Shown here piece by piece: positions 37,190 through 56,100 of a DNA stretch of 64,000 nt (the stretch's first letter is position 1; the number at the start of each line of letters is the position of its first letter). Origin of the DNA: Onchidella celtica (lineage: Eukaryota; Mollusca; Gastropoda; Systellommatophora; Onchidiidae). The DNA is taken from positions 16,394,450-16,458,449 of the forward strand of contig OZ007581.1 in assembly GCA_963931925.1 (NCBI GenBank), written 5' to 3'. The notes beneath the pieces are model-generated. The model was not told the DNA's origin and did not search any database. It saw nothing but the letters and a program-made list of their open reading frames with translations. The position numbers and the translations under genes were made by a program.

Positions 37190-37595
37190 TTGTTTGTTGG
37201 TCTCGTCATTAGCGAAAGTTGGACTTTTAGCGTGTTTGGTCATGTTTGTTCTATATATGACGTACTTTCCTTCAGTGTTTATTGTATTCTTTAGATTGTT
37301 GATCTTTTCTTTTAATACTTTCCTCCGTTTTTGTTAATTTTGTCATCAGTGAAAGTTGGACTTCTTGAGTGTTTGTTGTACCTTCCTTTAAATGTCCGTT
37401 TTTTGTGTTCGTTAGTTCGTTGGTCTTTCATTATACTTCCACCGTGTTTGTTGGTCTTTGTTATGAGCGAAAGTTGGACGTTTAGAGTGTTTGTTGTACC
37501 TTCTTTTAATGTTTGTTTGTTGATCTTTCTCCTTTACTTTCCTTCCTGTTTGTTGATCTTGTCATTGTCATAGCGAAAGTTGTACTTTCAGGTCA
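37190..37595. repeat. Diverged long-period tandem repeat, four copies
   Basis: The word AGCGAAAGTTGGAC or a variant occurs at about 37210, 37349, 37464 and 37570, each surrounded by GTTTGTTG(G/A)TCTT, GTGTTTGTTGTACCTTC and TTTACTTTCCT words. The spacing shrinks from 139 to 115 to 106 bp, indicating an old array with indels. Confidence 0.75.
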
Positions 37596-37649
37596 GGGGG
37601 CGCAATACTTGACTTGCCCAGGGCGCTGGTAACCCTCGCTGCACCACTG
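37592..37649 (-). mobile_element. Possible hAT-like terminus
   Basis: On the minus strand the sequence begins CAGTGGTGCAGCGAGGGT and about 40 bp later reads GCGCCCCCTGA, a style seen at termini of hAT-derived non-autonomous elements. No partner terminus was found, so this is tentative. Confidence 0.3.
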
Positions 37650-38070
37650 CGTTCAAGATGATCTCAAAGTCTGGACACACATGCCACGTCAAAAAAAGGG
37701 GAAAAAATGCTTCCAACGTTAAAAAAAAAAAAAAAAAGTGTTGACACAGTTTAATGTTTAAAACACAGAGACTGTTCCATGTCACCGTCTCTTTGTGCAT
37801 TTATCGCCCTAAAGCTTTATTGAAATTGAAAAAAAATTCTACGGGGGTTTGGACACCCCAATTCCTCATACAGACCCAGAATTAGGCATGTACGTGTTGT
37901 ATTATGATCTTGCAGAGAGCTGATATGTACGATGGTTGTCGTGTTGTTGTTGTTTCCCCAATGTTTATGGCGTTGTTTGATCTTCAACCGCTGCCGCATA
38001 CACCGTGAATTCAAGCATGGAGTGAATTTTTCCTATATTTCGTGATTCCAACAGGCGCCTTCCGAAGGGT

Positions 38071-38076
38071 TTTATT
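38071..38076 (-). terminator. Poly(A) signal for the Cys-rich repeat gene
   Basis: AATAAA on the minus strand about 400 nt after the stop codon at 38472. Distance and orientation fit the 3' end of the minus-strand gene. Confidence 0.55.
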
Positions 38077-38471
38077 TTTCATTGTTTGTCGGGGACTTCC
38101 GTCAACTAGGGGGCGTCACTGATTTTAGCCTTTTCCCTCACGGAAAGAAACGAACATTCTGAATTAACCAAATTCTAAGTAAAGACTACATTCTGTTGTT
38201 GATTCATATAAATTATGTTTATACATGATGTAGTTACTGTTCAGACCTGATTTGATGTTGTTTTTTTCCCCGCACGTCGAAATTTCTGTCATTTCCACAA
38301 ACAGACGTTTTTGTTTTTTTCTTTTTGTTATGACTGTCATGTTGATTTCGTCAGATGATCGTCCAAGCTTGCACAGAACAGATCTGTTAATGGTTATTTT
38401 AAATCTTGATAAAGTTCCTTACTTTTCCTCGCAAGATACCAGTTACTTGTTCTATCTCCTCACCTATCCTC

Positions 38472-42630
<4,159 letters not shown>

Positions 42631-43455
42631 CCCGATCTAGTTTCTGGCAAACCCTGTGTAAAATGTTCCTCTGTTATGCACTGCCATACGCTAGCTGGAT
42701 CTACGTGGATATTTCCTGAATTAAGAAAAAACAAAACCGTTCCCAAATTCGCCAAAATTCGACTGTTTACATTTTCAGGCGGTATCCCCCTATATTTGTG
42801 AACGCCAGAAATATCACAGCTTTACTCAAAGAGATGGCCCCATAATGTATTATACTATTTCACCATTGATGCTTTTTTTCCGTTCGTAAAAGACACTTTT
42901 ATTCGCAGTTTACTTGAGAATTTCAGCTGCATCTGGTTAGTTTACTTTATTCCTACCATTTAGCACAACCTCGAGGGTTCTCTTGGTGTGAACAACACTC
43001 GCTTGTGCTGTCTAAAATCCTCTCAAGAAACTGAGAAAGTATTGTTTGTTCTTCGGTTGTTGTTGTTGTTTTTTGGTCATAAAACAGATTTGTTTGCGAT
43101 TTATTTCAGGATTCCTGCTGCGCTGATTAGTTAAATATAGTTTACAGTTTTCTTACCATATAGCACCACTTTCACTTTAACAGATTCTCATAAATTTTAA
43201 TCTTGGTGGCCAAAGTGTTTGTTGTCTAGTTTTTTTCCCCCCGACACTGAGAAAGTGGCAGAACAATTCCCGGTTTATTTCGTTTGCAAACTCAACAGTT
43301 TGTCTTGCTCAAGGGTTTGGATAAAAGGCACCATCATAGCCAGTGCTGTTTGTAGACAACTGTGACAGCTGGCAGAGCACGGCTGACCCTGACAATGAAG
43401 GAAATACTCTGGGATATTTCACGTATTCGATCCGCGTGGATGAAACACGAACTAC

Positions 43456-43672
43456 CTTGACTGGCTGGGTTTTTCTGGCCGGCCCGCTTCGATATTTTCT
43501 CCTTTTCATATGGTATCGAGATGGGGATGAATCTCTGTGAGACGACAGTAGATGTATTGACGATGGATGGTTCCACTTCAGAAGGCACATCTTTGCTTAT
43601 TCCCGGGTAGTGAAACAGTTGGCCGGATAGGGCAGATGGAACTAACGTTGTCGACTCTCCCTGCTTCCGTTC
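43456..43672 (-). other. Candidate minus-strand exon, possibly 5' non-coding
   Basis: A strong acceptor (ATATTTCCTTGTATCAG) and donor (AGTCAAG/GTAGTT) bracket 217 nt of higher GC content, with two frames open across it. Joining it to the acceptor just before the Cys-rich gene ATG gives a stop in all three frames before or just after that ATG, so as a partner of that gene it would have to be 5' UTR. It could also be chance. Confidence 0.3.
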
Positions 43673-43755
43673 CTGATACAAGGAAATATAATAAAAGACA
43701 CAACTATAATTATGTACATGCCTATATCGTTGGATATTTTTCGTATTGTTGTACA

Positions 43756-43775
43756 TCATCATCATCATCATCATT
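43756..43775. repeat. (ATC)n microsatellite
   Basis: A short CATCATCATCATCATCATC run. The His- and Ile-repeat open frames over it are artefacts. Confidence 0.85.
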
Positions 43776-43884
43776 GCCTTTCTCACCCTGGATCAGGGTA
43801 TAGGCCACCAACAAACACTTTCCATCCCTCTCTATCATGGGCCAGCCTCTTTACATTATTCCAAGTCTTTCCGCTTCGTTGCAC

Positions 43885-44115
43885 ATATTGTTGTACATGT
43901 ATGTACATTTTTGTCTAATGAGGATTGAAATTTGAAGAGTTGTGTAAAATCAAGGTTTGTTCAGTACGCTTCAAAATCGAAGCTCGCATTAATGCCCACG
44001 TAAAATACGCCTACATGACACTTATACAATACAATTAGGAGTGAGAGAACCACTTTCATGACGAAACCTCAAAATCGGCAAAATGCCACATACAACACTA
44101 TGGCAAATACCCCTA
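43885..44115. repeat. Dispersed repeat shared with 5285-5515, copy 2
   Basis: It carries TGAGGATTGAAATTTG, ACATGACACTTATACA, GAGAACCACTTTCATGACGA and ATGGCAAATACCCC in the same order as DYRK1 intron 2. Similarity ends abruptly after ATACCCC. Confidence 0.6.
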
Positions 44116-45119
44116 GATAACAAAATTAATCATATTTTAAGGTCCATGGAAAATTTTTTGGTAATTCTTGGTACCAATGGCGGTTTCTTTAAGCTTATAT
44201 TCGTGCACAAGATGCCAGAAGGGATCAATGCTATCTCTGATAGTGATATTCAGTAGTCAGTATGCACAAAAATTTAATGTTGTGCAATTTTCTTTCATAT
44301 GACGAAAAGCATGTGTGAACTGAATGGTTGGATTAATGTAAACTGAAATTGTTTATAAGATAATTTTGGCATAGCTCATATCTCGAGACTAATAAAACGT
44401 CTGAAAATGATGCATGTGACTGTGAGATTGCATTCTACGCATTAACGTCTCTAGTTAAGACCGAAGCAACAGTTAACTGAGAGATTGTTTTGATTTTAAG
44501 TAAGTACAGTGTGTAATTATCAGTTAAAACATTATTTTGGGTACTAACCTTTCGCGCAAATATTACTTTCCAATGTGTACTGGTTGCAAAACGTGTGAGC
44601 ACAGCTTAGAGGAAACTACAAACTACATTTGGGTTGAGACGAGGCACAGGACCATTGCAGCAAGTCATATGATACTGTATTATTGGTGAGTCGAGCCTTA
44701 CCTTTCCGTTCAGAAACCGCCAGGATTGCGTGCGATATAACTTTAACAGATGTAAAATACTACATGTCTCCAAGGGGATAATGGAAGTTCGCTTAAGGGC
44801 AATTCTGTTTCCCCCTCCCCTCCTTCAAGGCGGAGGGAACAAAGAGGGAAATGGCAAGGCCGCCATACTTCATTCAAAAGGCGGAATTCTGGGAGCGTTC
44901 CTGATCACAAATTTTGGTTACGTCAACACAGTTTTTCTTGATGATTTTAACATGAAGTCGTGTGTGGACGTTCTGGACTGATGCGTTCAGTAATGCAGTT
45001 TGGTACATGGCTGAGTTTCTTTATTTTCAATGATCGCTCTTGTCTTTCTCAGAATTACCGGTTTACTTTTTTATCTTCTCTTTAAAAAGAGCTGTGGTTC
45101 CCTCGGGCCTCAGCGTAAG
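44116..45119. other. Intergenic, no recognised feature
   Basis: About 1 kb of unremarkable sequence between a dispersed repeat and the start of the GGAT satellite. The small plus-strand open frame at 44730-44981 has no support. Confidence 0.5.
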
Positions 45120-45166
45120 AATGGATGGATAGATGGGTGGGCGGATATATATGGATGGATGGTTGG

Positions 45167-45239
45167 ATGATACATGGATGGGATCAACATTGATTTTCTC
45201 GAACGCTGTGTGTTGGATTTATTTGAAATTTTGCGCGGA
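45167..45239. repeat. Satellite island, copy 1 (most diverged)
   Basis: A ~73-bp non-GGAT segment beginning GATGATACATGGATGGGATC and ending GAAATTTTGCGCGG. It reads TTCTCGAACGCTGTGTGTTGG where the other three copies have TTCTCGAAAGCTGTATGTTGG. It lies just inside the left edge of the satellite. Confidence 0.9.
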
Positions 45240-48200
45240 TGGATGGATGGATAGACGGACACACTGAAGGATGGCTGGGCTGATGGATGGATGGATGGAT
45301 GGACGGACGAACTGAAGGATGGAGAGCGGATGGATGCATGGATGGATAGACGGACGACTGAAGGATGGAGGGCAGATGGATGGATGGATGGATGGATGGA
45401 TGGATAGACGTACGAACTGAAGGATGGAGAGCGGATGGATGGATGGATGCATGGATGGATAGACGGACGAACTGAAGGATGGGTGGGCGGATGGATGCAT
45501 GGATGGATAGACGGACGAACTGAAGGATGGAGGGCGGATGGATGGATGCATGGATAGATAGACGGACGAACTGAAGGATGGAGGGCGGATGGATGGATGG
45601 ATGGATGCATGGATAGATAGACGGACGAACTGAAGGATGGAGGGCAGATGGATGGATGGATGGATGCATGGATGGATAGGTGGACGAACTGAAGGATGGA
45701 GGGCAGATGGATGGATGGATGGATGCATGGATAGATAGACGGACGAACTGAAGGATGGAGGGCAGATGGATGGATGGATGGATGCATGGATAGATAGACG
45801 GACGAACTGAAGGATGGAGGGCAGATGGATGGATGGATGGATGCATGGATAGATAGACGGACGAACTGAAGGATGGAGGGCAGATGGATGGACGGATGGA
45901 TGCATGGATAGATAGACTGACGAACTGAAGGATGGAGGGCAGATGGATGGATGGATGGATGCATGGATAGATAGACGGACGAACTGAAGGATGGAGGGCA
46001 GATGGATGGATGGATGGATGCATGGATGGATAGACGGACGAACTGAAGGATGGGTGGGCGGATGGATGCATGGATGGATAGACGGACGAACTGAAGGATG
46101 CATGGATGGATGGATAGACGGACAAACTGAAGGATGGGTGGGCAGATGGATGGATGGATGGATAGACGGACGAACTGAAGGATGCATGGATGGATGGATA
46201 GACGGACGAACTGAAGGATGGGTGGGCGGATGGATGCATGGATGGATAGACGGACGAACTGAAGGATGGGTGGGCGGATGGATGCATGGATGGATAGACG
46301 GACGAACTGAAGGATGGGTGGGCGGATGGATGCATGGATGGATAGACGGACGAACTGAAGGACGGGTGGGCGGATGGATGCATGGATGGATAGACGGACG
46401 AACTGAAGGATGCATGGATGGATGGATAGATAGACGGACGAACTGAAGAATGGAGGGCAGATGGATGGATGGATGGATGCATGGATAGATAGACGGACGA
46501 ACTGAAGGATGGAGGGCAGATGGATGGATGGATGGATGCATGGATAGATAGACGGACGAACTGAAGGATGGAGGGCAGATGGATGGACGGATGGATGCAT
46601 GGATAGATAGACTGACGAACTGAAGGATGGAGGGCAGATGGATGGATGGATGGATGCATGGATAGATAGACGGACGAACTGAAGGATGGAGGGCAGATGG
46701 ATGGATGGATGGATGCATGGATGGATAGACGGACGAACTGAAGGATGGAGGGCAGATGGATGGATGGATGGATGCATGGATGGATAGACGGACGAACTGA
46801 AGGATGGGTGGGCGGATGGATGGATGGATGGATAGACGGACGAACTGAAGGATGGATGGATGGATAGACGGACGAACTGAAGGATGGATGGATGGATAGA
46901 CGGACGAACTGAAGTATGGATGGATGGATAGAGGGACGAACTGAAGGATGGGTGGGCGGATGGATGCATGGATGGATAGACGGACGAACTGAAGGATGGG
47001 TGGGCGGATGGATGCATGGGTGGATAGACGGACGAACTGAAGGATGCATGGATGGATGGATAGACGGAGGAACTGAAGGATGGGTGGGCGGATGGATGCA
47101 TGGATGGATAGACGGACAAACTGAAGGATGGGTGGGCGGATGGATGCATGGATGGATAGACGGACGAACTGAAGGATGGTTGGGCGGATGGATGCATGGA
47201 TGGATAGACGGACGAACTGAAGGATGTGTGGGCGGATGGATGCATGGATGGATAGACGGACGAACTGAAGGATGCATGGATGGATGGATAGATAGACGGA
47301 CGAACTGAAGGATGGAGGGCAGATGAATGGATGGATGGATGCATGGATAGATAGACGGACGAACTGAAGGATGGAGGGCAGATGGATGGATGGATGGATG
47401 CATGGATGGATAGACGGACGAACTGAAGGATGCATGGATGGATGGATAAACGGACAAACTGAAGGATGGGTGGGCGGATGGATGCATGGATGGATAGACG
47501 GACGAACTGAAGGATGGGTGGGCGGATGGATGCATGGATGGATAGACGGACGAACTGAAGGATGCATGGATGCATGGATAGATAGACGGACGAACTGAAG
47601 GATGGGTGGGCGGATGGATGCATGGATGGATAGACGGACGAACTGAAGGATGGATGGATGGATAGACGGACGAACTGAAGGATGGGTGGGCGGATGGATG
47701 CATGGATGGATAGACGGACGAACTGAAGGATGGGTGGGCGGATGGATGCATGGATGGATAGACGGACGAACTGAAGGATGCATGGATGGATGGACAGACG
47801 GACAAACTGAAGGATGGGTGGGCGGATGGATGGATGGATGGATAGACGGACGAACTGAAGGATGCATGGATGGATGGATAGAGGGACGAACTGAAGGATG
47901 GGTGGGCGGATGGATGCATGGATGGATAGACGGACGAACTGAAGGATGGGTGGGCAGATGGATGCATGGATGGATAGACGGACGAACTGAAGGATGGGTG
48001 GGCGGATGGATGCATGGATGGATAGACGGACGAACTGAAGGATGGGTGGGCGGATGGATGCATGGATGGATAGACGGACGAACTGAAGGATGCATGGATG
48101 GATGGATAGATAGACGGACGAACTGAAGAATGGAGGGCAGATGGATGGATGGATGGATGCATGGATAGATAGACGGACGAACTGAAGGATGGAGGGCAGA

Positions 48201-50118
48201 TGGATGGATGGATGGATGCATGGATAGATAGACGGAGGAACTGAAGGATGGAGGGCAGATGGATGGACGGATGGATGCATGGATAGATAGACTGACGAAC
48301 TGAAGGATGGAGGGCAGATGGATGGATGGATGGATGCATGGATAGATAGACGGACGAACTGAAGGATGGAGGGCAGATGGATGGATGGATGGATGCATGG
48401 ATGGATAGACGGACGAACTGAAGGACGGAGGGCAGATGGATGGATGGATGGATGCATGGATGGATAGACGGACGAACTGAAGGATGGGTGGGCGGATGGA
48501 TGGATGGATGGATAGACGGACGAACTGAAGGATGGATGGATGGATAGACGGACGAACTGAAGGATGGATGGATGGATAGACGGACGAACTGAAGGATGGA
48601 TGGATGGATAGACGGACGAACTGAAGGATGGGTGGGCGGATGGATGCATGGATGGATAGACGGACGAACTGAAGGATGGGTGGGCGGATGGATGCATGGG
48701 TGGATAGACGGACGAACTGAAGGATGCATGGATGGATGGATAGACGGACGAACTGAAGTATGGGTGGGCGGATGGATGCATGGATGGATAGACGGACGAA
48801 CTGAAGGATGGGTGGGCGGATGGATGCATGGATGGATAGACGGACGAACTGAAGGATGGGTGGGCGGATGGATGCATGGATGGATATACGGACGAACTGA
48901 AGGATGGGTGGGCGGATGGATGCATGGATGGATAGACGGACGAACTGAAGGATGTATGGATGGATGGATAGATAGACGGACGAACTGAAGGATGGAGGGC
49001 AGATGAATGGATGGATGGATGCATGGATAGATAGACGGACGAACTGAAGGATGGAGGGCAGATGGATGGATGGATGGATGCATGGATGGATAGACGGACG
49101 AACTGAAGGATGCATGGATGGATGGATAAACGGACGAACTGAAGGATGGGTGGGCGGATGGATGCATGGATGGATAGACGGACGAACTGAAGGATGGGTG
49201 GGCGGATGGATGCATGGATGGATAGACGGACGAACTGAAGGATGCATGGATGGAAGGATAGATAGACGGACGAACTGAAGGATGGAGGGCAGATGGATGG
49301 ATGGATGGATGCATGGATAGATAGACGGACGAACTGAAGGATGGAGGGCAGATGGATGGATGGATGGATGCATGGATAGATAGACGGACGAACTGAAGGA
49401 TGGAGGGCAGATGGATGGACGGATGGATGCATGGATAGATAGACTGACGAACTGAAGGATGGAGGGCAGATGGATGGATGGATGGATGCATGGATAGATA
49501 GACGGACGAACTGAAGGATGGAGGGCAGATGGATGGATGGATGGATGCATGGATGGATAGACGGACGAACTGAAGGATGGAGGGCAGATGGATGGATGGA
49601 TGGATGCATGGATGGATAGACGGACGAACTGAAGGATGGGTGGGCGGATATATGGATGGATGGATAGACGGACGAACTGAAGGATGGATGGATGGATAGA
49701 CGGACGAACTGAAGGATGGGTGGGCGGATGGATGCATGGATGGATAGACGGACGAACTGAAGGATGCATGGATGGATGGATAAATGGACGAACTGAAGGA
49801 TGGGTGGGCGGATGGATGCATGGATGGATAGACGGACGAACTGAAGGATGGGTGGGCGGATGGATGCATGGATGGATAGACGGACGAACTGAAGGATGGG
49901 TGGGCGGATGGATGCATGGATGGATAGACGGACGAACTGAAGGATGGGTGGGCGGATGGATGCATGGATGGATGCATGGATGGATAGACGGACGAACTGA
50001 AGGATGGGTGGGCGGATGGATGCATGGATGGATAGACGGACGGACTGAAGGATGCATGGATGGATGGATAGACGGACGGATTGATAGATGGATGGGCGGA
50101 CATATGGATGGATAGTTG

Positions 50119-50191
50119 GATGATACATGGATGGGATCAACATTGATTTTCTCGAAAGCTGTATGTTGGGTTTATTTGAAATTTTGCACGG
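50119..50191. repeat. Satellite island, copy 2
   Basis: Near-identical to copies 3 and 4 (TTCTCGAAAGCTGTATGTTGG, GAAATTTTGCACGG). It is preceded by the same unusual cap GGACGGATTGATAGATGG and followed by the same GGTGCATGCATGG and GGAT/AGAT simple run as those copies. Confidence 0.92.
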
Positions 50192-53100
50192 ATGGGTGCA
50201 TGCATGGATGGATGGATAGACGGACGAACTGAAGGACTGGTGGGCGGATGGATGGATGGATGGATGGATGGATGGATAGATGGATGGATGGATAGATGGA
50301 TGGATGGATAGATGGATGGATGGATAGACGGACGAACTGAAGGATGGATGGATGGATAGACGGACGAACTGAAGGATGGATGGATGGATAGACGGACGAA
50401 CTGAAGGACGGATGGATGGATAGACGGACGAACTGAAGGATGGGTGGGCGGATGGATGCATGGATGGATAGACGGACGAACTGAAGGATGGAGGGCGGAT
50501 GGATGGATGCATGGATAGATAGACGGACGAACTGAAGGATGGAGGGCGGATGGATGGATGGATGGATGCATGGATAGATAGACGGACGAACTGAAGGATG
50601 GAGGGCAGATGGATGGATGGATGGATGCATGGATGGATAGGTGGACGAACTGAAGGATGGAGGGCAGATGGATGGATGGATGGATGCATGGATAGATAGA
50701 CGGACGAACTGAAGGATGGAGGGCAGATGGATGGATGGATGGATGCATGGATAGATAGACGGACGAACTGAAGGATGGAGGGCAGATGGATGGATGGATG
50801 GATGCATGGATAGATAGACGGACGAACTGAAGGATGGAGGGCAGATGGATGGACGGATGGATGCATGGATAGATAGACTGACGAACTGAAGGATGGAGGG
50901 CAGATGGATGGATGGATGGATGCATGGATAGATAGACGGACGAACTGAAGGATGGAGGGCAGATGGATGGATGGATGGATGCATGGATGGATAGACGGAC
51001 GAACTGAAGGATGGGTGGGCGGATGGATGCATGGATGGATAGACGGACGAACTGAAGGATGCATGGATGGATGGACAGACGGACAAACTGAAGGATGGGT
51101 GGGCGGATGGATGGATAGACGGACGAACTGAAGGATGCATGGATGGATGGATAGACGGACGAACTGAAGGATGGGTGGGCGGATGGATGCATGGATGGAT
51201 AGACGGACGAACTGAAGGATGGGTGGGCGGATGGATGCACGGATGGATAGACGGACGAACTGAAGGATGGGTGGGCGGATGGATGCATGGATGGATAGAC
51301 GGACGAACTGAAGGATGGGTGGGCGGATGGATGCATGGATGGATAGACGGACGAACTGAAGGATGCATGGATGGATGGATAGATAGACGGACGAACTGAA
51401 GAATGGAGGGCAGATGGATGGATGGATGGATGCATGGATAGATAGACGGACGAACTGAAGGATGGATGGCAGATGGATGGATGGATGGATGCATGGATAG
51501 ATAGACGGACGAACTGAAGGATGGAGGGCAGATGGATGGACGGATGGATGCATGGATAGATAGACTGACGAACTGAAGGATGGAGGGCAGATGGATGGAT
51601 GGATGGATGCATGGATAGATAGACGGACGAACTGAAGGATGGAGGGCAGATGGATGGATGGATGGATGCATGGATGGATAGACGGACGAACTGAAGGATG
51701 GGTGGGCGGATGGATGGATGGATGGATAGACGGACGAACTGAAGGATGGATGGATGGATAGAGGGACGAACTGAAGGATGGATGGATGGATAGACGGACG
51801 AACTGAAGTATGGATGGATGGATAGACGGACGAACTGAAGGATGGGTGGGCGGATGGATGCATGGATGGATAGACGGACGAACTGAAGGATGGGTGGGCG
51901 GATGGATGCATGGGTGGATAGACGGACGAACTGAAGGATGCATGGATGGATGGATAGACGGACGAACTGAAGGATGGGTGGGCGGATGGATGCATGGATG
52001 GATAGACGGACGAACTGAAGGATGGGTGGGCGGATGGATGCATGCATGGATAGACGGACGAACTGAAGGATGGGTGGGCGGATGGATGCATGGATGGATA
52101 GACGGACGAACTGAAGGATGGGTGGGCGGATGGATGCATGGATGGATAGACGGACGAACTGAAGGATGGGTGGGCGGATGGATGCATGGATGGATAGACG
52201 GACGAACTGAAGGATGCATGGATGGATGGATAGATAGACGGACGAACTGAAGGATGGAGGGCAGATGAATGGATGGACGGATGCATGGATAGATAGACGG
52301 ACGAACTGAAGGATGGAGGGCAGATGGATGGATGGATGGATGCATGGATGGATAGACGGACGAACTGAAGGATGCATGGATGGATGGATAAACGGACGAA
52401 CTGAAGGATGGGTGGGCGGATGGATGCATGGATGGATAGACGGACGAACTGAAGGATGGGTGGGCGGATGGATGCATGGATGGATAGACGGACGAACTGA
52501 AGGATGCATGGATGGATGGATAGACAGACGGACGAACTGAAGGATGGGTGGGCGGATGGATGCATGGATGGATAGACGGACGAACTGAAGGATGGATGGA
52601 TGGATAGACGGACGAACTGAAGGATGGGTGGGCGGATGGATGCATGGATGGATAGACGGACGAACTGAAGGATGGGTGGGCGGATGGATGCATGGATGGA
52701 TAGACGGACGAACTGAAGGATGCATGGATGGATGGACAGACGGACAAACTGAAGGATGGGTGGGCGGATGGATGGATGGATGGATAGACGGACGAACTGA
52801 AGGATGCATGGATGGATGGATAGACGGACGAACTGAAGGATGGGTGGGCGGATGGATGCATGGATGGATAGACGGACGAACTGAAGGATGGGTGGGCAGA
52901 TGAATCCATGGATGGATAGACGGACGAACTGAAGGATGGGTGGGCGGATGGATGCATGGATGGATAGACGGACAAACTGAAGGATGCATGGATGGATGGA
53001 TAGACGGACAAACTGAAGGATGGGTGGGCGGATGGATGGATGGATGGATAGACGGACGAACTGAAGGATGCATGGATGGATGGATAGACGGACGAACTGA

Positions 53101-56100
53101 AGGATGGGTGGGCGGATGGATGCATGGATGGATAGACGGACGAACTGAAGGATGGGTGGGCGGATGGATGCATGGATGGATAGACGGACGAACTGAAGGA
53201 TGGGTGGGCGGATGGATGCATGGATGGATAGACGGACGAACTGAAGGATGGGTGGGCGGATGGATGCATGGATGGATAGACGGACGAACTGAAGGATGCA
53301 TGGATGGATGGATAGATAGACGGACGAACTGAAGAATGGAGGGCAGATGGATGGATGGATGGATGCATGGATAGATAGACGGACGAACTGAAGGATGGAG
53401 GGCAGATGGATGGATGGATGGATGCATGGATAGATAGACAGACGAACTGAAGGATGGAGGGCAGATGGATGGACAGATGGATGCATGGATAGATAGACTG
53501 ACGAACTGAAGGATGGAGGGCAGATGGATGGATGGATGGATGCATGGATAGATAGACGGACGAACTGAAGGATGGAGGGCAGATGGATGGATGGATGGAT
53601 GCATGGATGGATAGACGGACGAACTGAAGGATGGAGGGCAGATGGATGGATGGATGGATGCATGGATGGATAGACGGACGAACTGAAGGATGGGTGGGCG
53701 GATGGATGGATGGATGGATAGACGGACGAACTGAAGGATGGATGGATGGATAGACGGACGAACTGAAGGATGGATGGATGGATAGACGGACGAACTGAAG
53801 TATGGATGGATGGATAGACGGACGAACTGAAGGATGGGTGGGCGGATGGATGCATGGATGGATAGACGGACGAACTGAAGGATGGGTGGGCGGATGGATG
53901 CATGGGTGGATAGACGGACGAACTGAAGGATGCATGGATGGATGGATAGACGGACGAACTGAAGGATGGGTGGGCGGATGGATGCATGGATGGATAGACG
54001 GACGAACTGAAGGATGGGTGGGCGGATGGATGCATGGATGGATAGACGGACGAACTGAAGGATGGGTGGGCGGATGGATGCATGCATGGATAGACGGACG
54101 AACTGAAGGATGGGTGGGCGGATGGATGCATGGATGGATAGACGGACGAACTGAAGGATGGGTGGGCGGATGGATGCATGGATGGATAGACGGACGAACT
54201 GAAGGATGCATGGATGGATGGATAGATAGACGGACGAACTGAAGGATGGAGGGCAGATGAATGGATGGATGGATGCATGGATAGATAGACGGACGAACTG
54301 AAGGATGGAGGGCAGATGGATGGATGGATGGATGCATGGATGGATAGACGGACGAACTGAAGGATGCATGGATGGATGGATAAACGGACGAACTGAAGGA
54401 TGGGTGGGCGGATGGATGCATGGATGGATAGACGGACGAACTGAAGGATGGGTGGGCGGATGGATGCATGGATGGATAGACGGACGAACTGAAGGATGCA
54501 TGGATGGATGGATAGATAGACGGACGAACTGAAGGATGGGTGGGCGGATGGATGCATGGATGGATAGACGGACGAACTGAAGGATGGATGGATGGATAGA
54601 CGGACGAACTGAAGGATGGGTGGGCGGATGGATGCATGGATGGATAGACGGACGAACTGAAGGATGGGTGGGCGGATGGATGCATGGATGGATAGACGGA
54701 CGAACTGAATGATGCATGGATGGATGGACAGACGGACAAACTGAAGGATGGGTGGGCGGATGGATGGATGGATGGATAGACGGACGAACTGAAGGATGCA
54801 TGGATGGATGGATAGACGGACGAACTGAAGGATGGGTGGGCGGATGGATGCATGGATGGATAGACGGACGAACTGAAGGATGGGTGGGCAGATGGATGCA
54901 TGGATGGATAGACGGACGAACTGAAGGATGGGTGGGCGGATGGATGCATGGATGGATAGACGGACGAACTGAAGGATGGGTGGGCGGATGGATGCATGGA
55001 TGGATAGACGGACGAACTGAAGGATGCATGGATGGATGGATAGATAGACGGACGAACTGAAGAATGGAGGGCAGATGGATGGATGGATGGATGCATGGAT
55101 AGATAGACGGACGAACTGAAGGATGGAGGGCAGATGGATGGATGGATGGATGCATGGATAGATAGACGGACGAACTGAAGGATGGAGGGCAGATGGATGG
55201 ACGGATGGATTCATGGATAGATAGACTGACGAACTGAAGGATGGAGGGCAGATGGATGGATGGATGGATGCATGGATAGATAGACGGACGAACTGAAGGA
55301 TGGAGGGCAGATGGATGGATGGATGGATGCATGGATGGATAGACGGACGAACTGAAGGATGGAGGGCAGATGGATGGATGGATGGATGCATGGATGGATA
55401 GACGGACGAACTGAAGGATGGGTGGGCGGATGGATGGATGGATGGATAGACGGACGAACTGAAGGATGGATGGATGGATAGACGGACAAACTGAAGGATG
55501 GATGGATGGATAGACGGACGAACTGAAGGATGGATGGATGGATAGACGGACGAACTGAAGGATGGGTGGGCGGATGGATGCATGGATGGATAGACGGACG
55601 AACTGAAGGATGGGTGGGCGGATGGATGCATGGGTGGATAGACGGACGAACTGAAGGATGCATGGATGGATGGATAGACGGACGAACTGAAGTATGGGTG
55701 GGCGGATGGATGCATGGATGGATAGACGGACGAACTGAAGGATGGGTGGGCGGATGGATGCATGGATGGATAGACGGACGAACTGAAGGATGGGTGGGCG
55801 GATGGATGCATGGATGGATAGACGGACGAACTGAAGGATGGGTGGGCGGATGGATGCATGGATGGATAGACGGACGAACTGAAGGATGCATGGATGGATG
55901 GACAGATAGACGGACGAACTGAAGGATGGAGGGCAGATGAATGGATGGATGGATGCATGGATAGATAGACGGACGAACTGAAGGATGGAGGGCAGATGGA
56001 TGGATGGATGGATGCATGGATGGATAGACGGACGAACTGAAGGATGCATGGATGGATGGATAAACGGACTAACTGAAGGATGGGTGGGCGGATGGATGCA

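Noticed and set aside
45110-55096. 3328-codon minus-strand open frame, and similar ones of 594 to 2284 codons between 45184 and 58930
   Set aside because: They translate the GGAT satellite. All three minus frames of the common units are stop-free, frames switch freely at unit-length changes, and composition is pure repeat. No splice or start context is seen.
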